A DNA stretch of 23,798 bases from Pseudomonadota bacterium (GTDB lineage: Bacteria > Pseudomonadota > Alphaproteobacteria > Sphingomonadales > Sphingomonadaceae). The DNA is taken from the NCBI GenBank assembly GCA_023424095.1, contig JAFAEG010000142.1, positions 1 to 23,798 on the forward strand, in the 5' to 3' direction. A program made the translations under genes and the position numbers. Positions 22,957 to 23,798 of the stretch are shown in pieces. The notes below the pieces were generated by a model. The model was not told where the DNA came from and did no database searches. It saw only the letters and a list, made by a program, of their open reading frames with translations. How positions within the stretch are numbered: the first letter of the stretch is position 1; each line of letters begins with the position of its first letter.

Positions 22957-23798
22957 TGTTTCTCGCTTTCCTTGCCGCAATGACCGCTCAGGACGTGCAG
23001 CAGCCGCCTTCGCCGCCGCCTGAGACGGAGGAAGGCCGCGCCGTATTGTGCCAGCAGGCGGTGGAGGCCAATCCGCAGGCCGGCCTGGCCGAGGCCAATC
23101 GCTGGCGCGCCCGGGGTGGCGGCCTTTATGCCAGCCAGTGCGTCGGCCTGGCCTATGTCCTGCTGGAGCAATGGGCGCTGGCGGCCGCGACCTTCGAACA
23201 GGCGGCGCAGGTGGCCGATCGCACCAGCGATGGGCGCGGCGCCGATCTGTGGGTGCAGGCCGGCAATGCCCGGCTCGCGGGCGGCGATGCCGTCGGCGCT
23301 CTGACCATGTTCGATACCGCTTTGCGTTCGCGCCATCTGTCGGTGGAATTGCGCGGCGAGGTTCATCTCGACCGGGCCCGGGCCCTGGTCGCGCGCGATC
23401 AGCTGCCGCAGGCCCGCACGGCGATCGATCAGGCGATCGAACTCGTCCCGAGCGACCCGATGGTCTGGTATCTCTCGGCCGCGCTCGCCCGCCGGCAGAA
23501 TGAAGCGGCCCGCGCCCGCACCGACATCACCCGCGCCCGCGAACTGGCGCGCGACAATCCCGAAATCCTTCTGCTCGCCGGCACGATTGCGGGCGAAGCG
23601 GGCGACATGACGGAAGCGGAACGGCTCTACCGCATCGTCGCCGATCGCGCGCCGGACAGTGCCGCCGGCCGCGCCGCGCGGGAAAGCCTCGCGACGATGC
23701 GGGAGATCGAGGTGGACGCGCCGCAAACCACCGCGCCGCCGGCAAACGAAGCGGGGGGGGCGCCCCCCCCCGCGGCGCCCCCCCCCCCCGCCCCCCCC
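22953..23798 (+). CDS. TPR-repeat protein, putatively exported (3' partial)
   Basis: The frame starts at ATG 22953 (or 22956), overlapping the hydrolase stop, and runs without a stop to the end of the window. It begins with a short hydrophobic leader (MMFLAFLAAMTA before QD), which suggests export, although it is short for a signal peptide. The body is alanine-rich helical pairs of the tetratricopeptide type: CVGLAYVLLEQWALAAATFE, VQAGNARLAGGDAVGALTMF, LDRARALVARDQLPQARTAI, and LLAGTIAGEAGDMTEAERLY. TPR domains usually mediate protein-protein contact. No enzymatic motif is seen. The final ~15 codons become alanine/proline only because the DNA there is purely G and C, so the C-terminus cannot be trusted. 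Confidence 0.85.
   Translation, partial: MMFLAFLAAMTAQDVQQPPSPPPETEEGRAVLCQQAVEANPQAGLAEANRWRARGGGLYASQCVGLAYVLLEQWALAAATFEQAAQVADRTSDGRGADLWVQAGNARLAGGDAVGALTMFDTALRSRHLSVELRGEVHLDRARALVARDQLPQARTAIDQAIELVPSDPMVWYLSAALARRQNEAARARTDITRARELARDNPEILLLAGTIAGEAGDMTEAERLYRIVADRAPDSAAGRAARESLATMREIEVDAPQTTAPPANEAGGAPPPAAPPPPAPP
23753..23798. other. G/C-only low-complexity end, probable sequencing or assembly artefact
   Basis: The last 46 bases contain no A or T: a run of eight G, then long C runs broken by a few G. The preceding TPR gene has normal, mixed codons up to about 23750. Such homopolymer tails are typical of degraded read ends at a contig edge, although a genuine proline/alanine-rich coding tail has been partly preserved in frame. 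Confidence 0.75.

Noticed and set aside
1..23798. CRISPR array, tRNA, rRNA, integrase, transposase or toxin-antitoxin pair
   Set aside because: None was seen on either strand; the palindromes are isolated and not regularly spaced direct repeats.

Overview
The window is about 23.8 kb of high-GC DNA that reads as a chromosome fragment of a sphingomonad (Alphaproteobacteria, Sphingomonadales). This placement is an inference. It rests on the DUF177 / ubiquinol-cytochrome c chaperone pair divergent from a bamE-type lipoprotein gene, the maeB-mutS-glnD neighbourhood, a large cysteine-containing TonB-dependent receptor, and short palindromic intergenic repeats of a type common in this group. Most of the content is core housekeeping. 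I see no phage, integrase, transposase, CRISPR array, tRNA or rRNA. Both ends cut through genes: feoB lacks its 5' part and a TPR protein gene lacks its 3' part. The last ~46 bases contain only G and C and look like degraded sequence.

Layout. (1) 2-1912: the 3' part of feoB (ferrous iron permease), a 63-bp interrupted palindrome, then ssb. (2) 1994-3669: a DUF177/YceD gene and a CBP3-like ubiquinol-cytochrome c chaperone gene on the minus strand (ATGA overlap), divergent from bamE. A bipartite palindrome lies between the convergent ssb and DUF177 ends. (3) 3670-12343: maeB (malic enzyme fused to a phosphotransacetylase-like domain) divergent from mutS, a GNAT acetyltransferase gene convergent with mutS, and glnD divergent from the GNAT gene. 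A 135-bp composite repeat of four hairpins lies between the bamE and maeB ends and can also form a G-quadruplex on each strand. (4) 12384-15191: a TonB-dependent receptor with its own intrinsic terminator. (5) 15381-18273: thrS, a small two-helix membrane protein gene overlapping thrS by 8 nt, and infC, all on the minus strand. (6) 18366-22034: a secreted S1-family serine protease autotransporter with its own terminator. (7) 22225-end: an alpha/beta hydrolase gene overlapping the start of a TPR protein gene.

Functionally the genes cover iron and nutrient uptake at both membranes (FeoB, TonB receptor), outer-membrane assembly (BamE), DNA replication and repair (SSB, MutS), carbon and nitrogen control (MaeB, GlnD), translation (ThrRS, IF-3), bc1 complex biogenesis (CBP3 family) and surface proteolysis (autotransporter).

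I did not find a convincing new multi-gene system. The most unusual signals are: a palindromic repeat inserted in frame inside mutS, apparently related to an intergenic copy near ssb; the composite repeat between bamE and maeB; a candidate AUA start for infC placed at proper spacing from a Shine-Dalgarno sequence; and paired cysteines in both large surface proteins.
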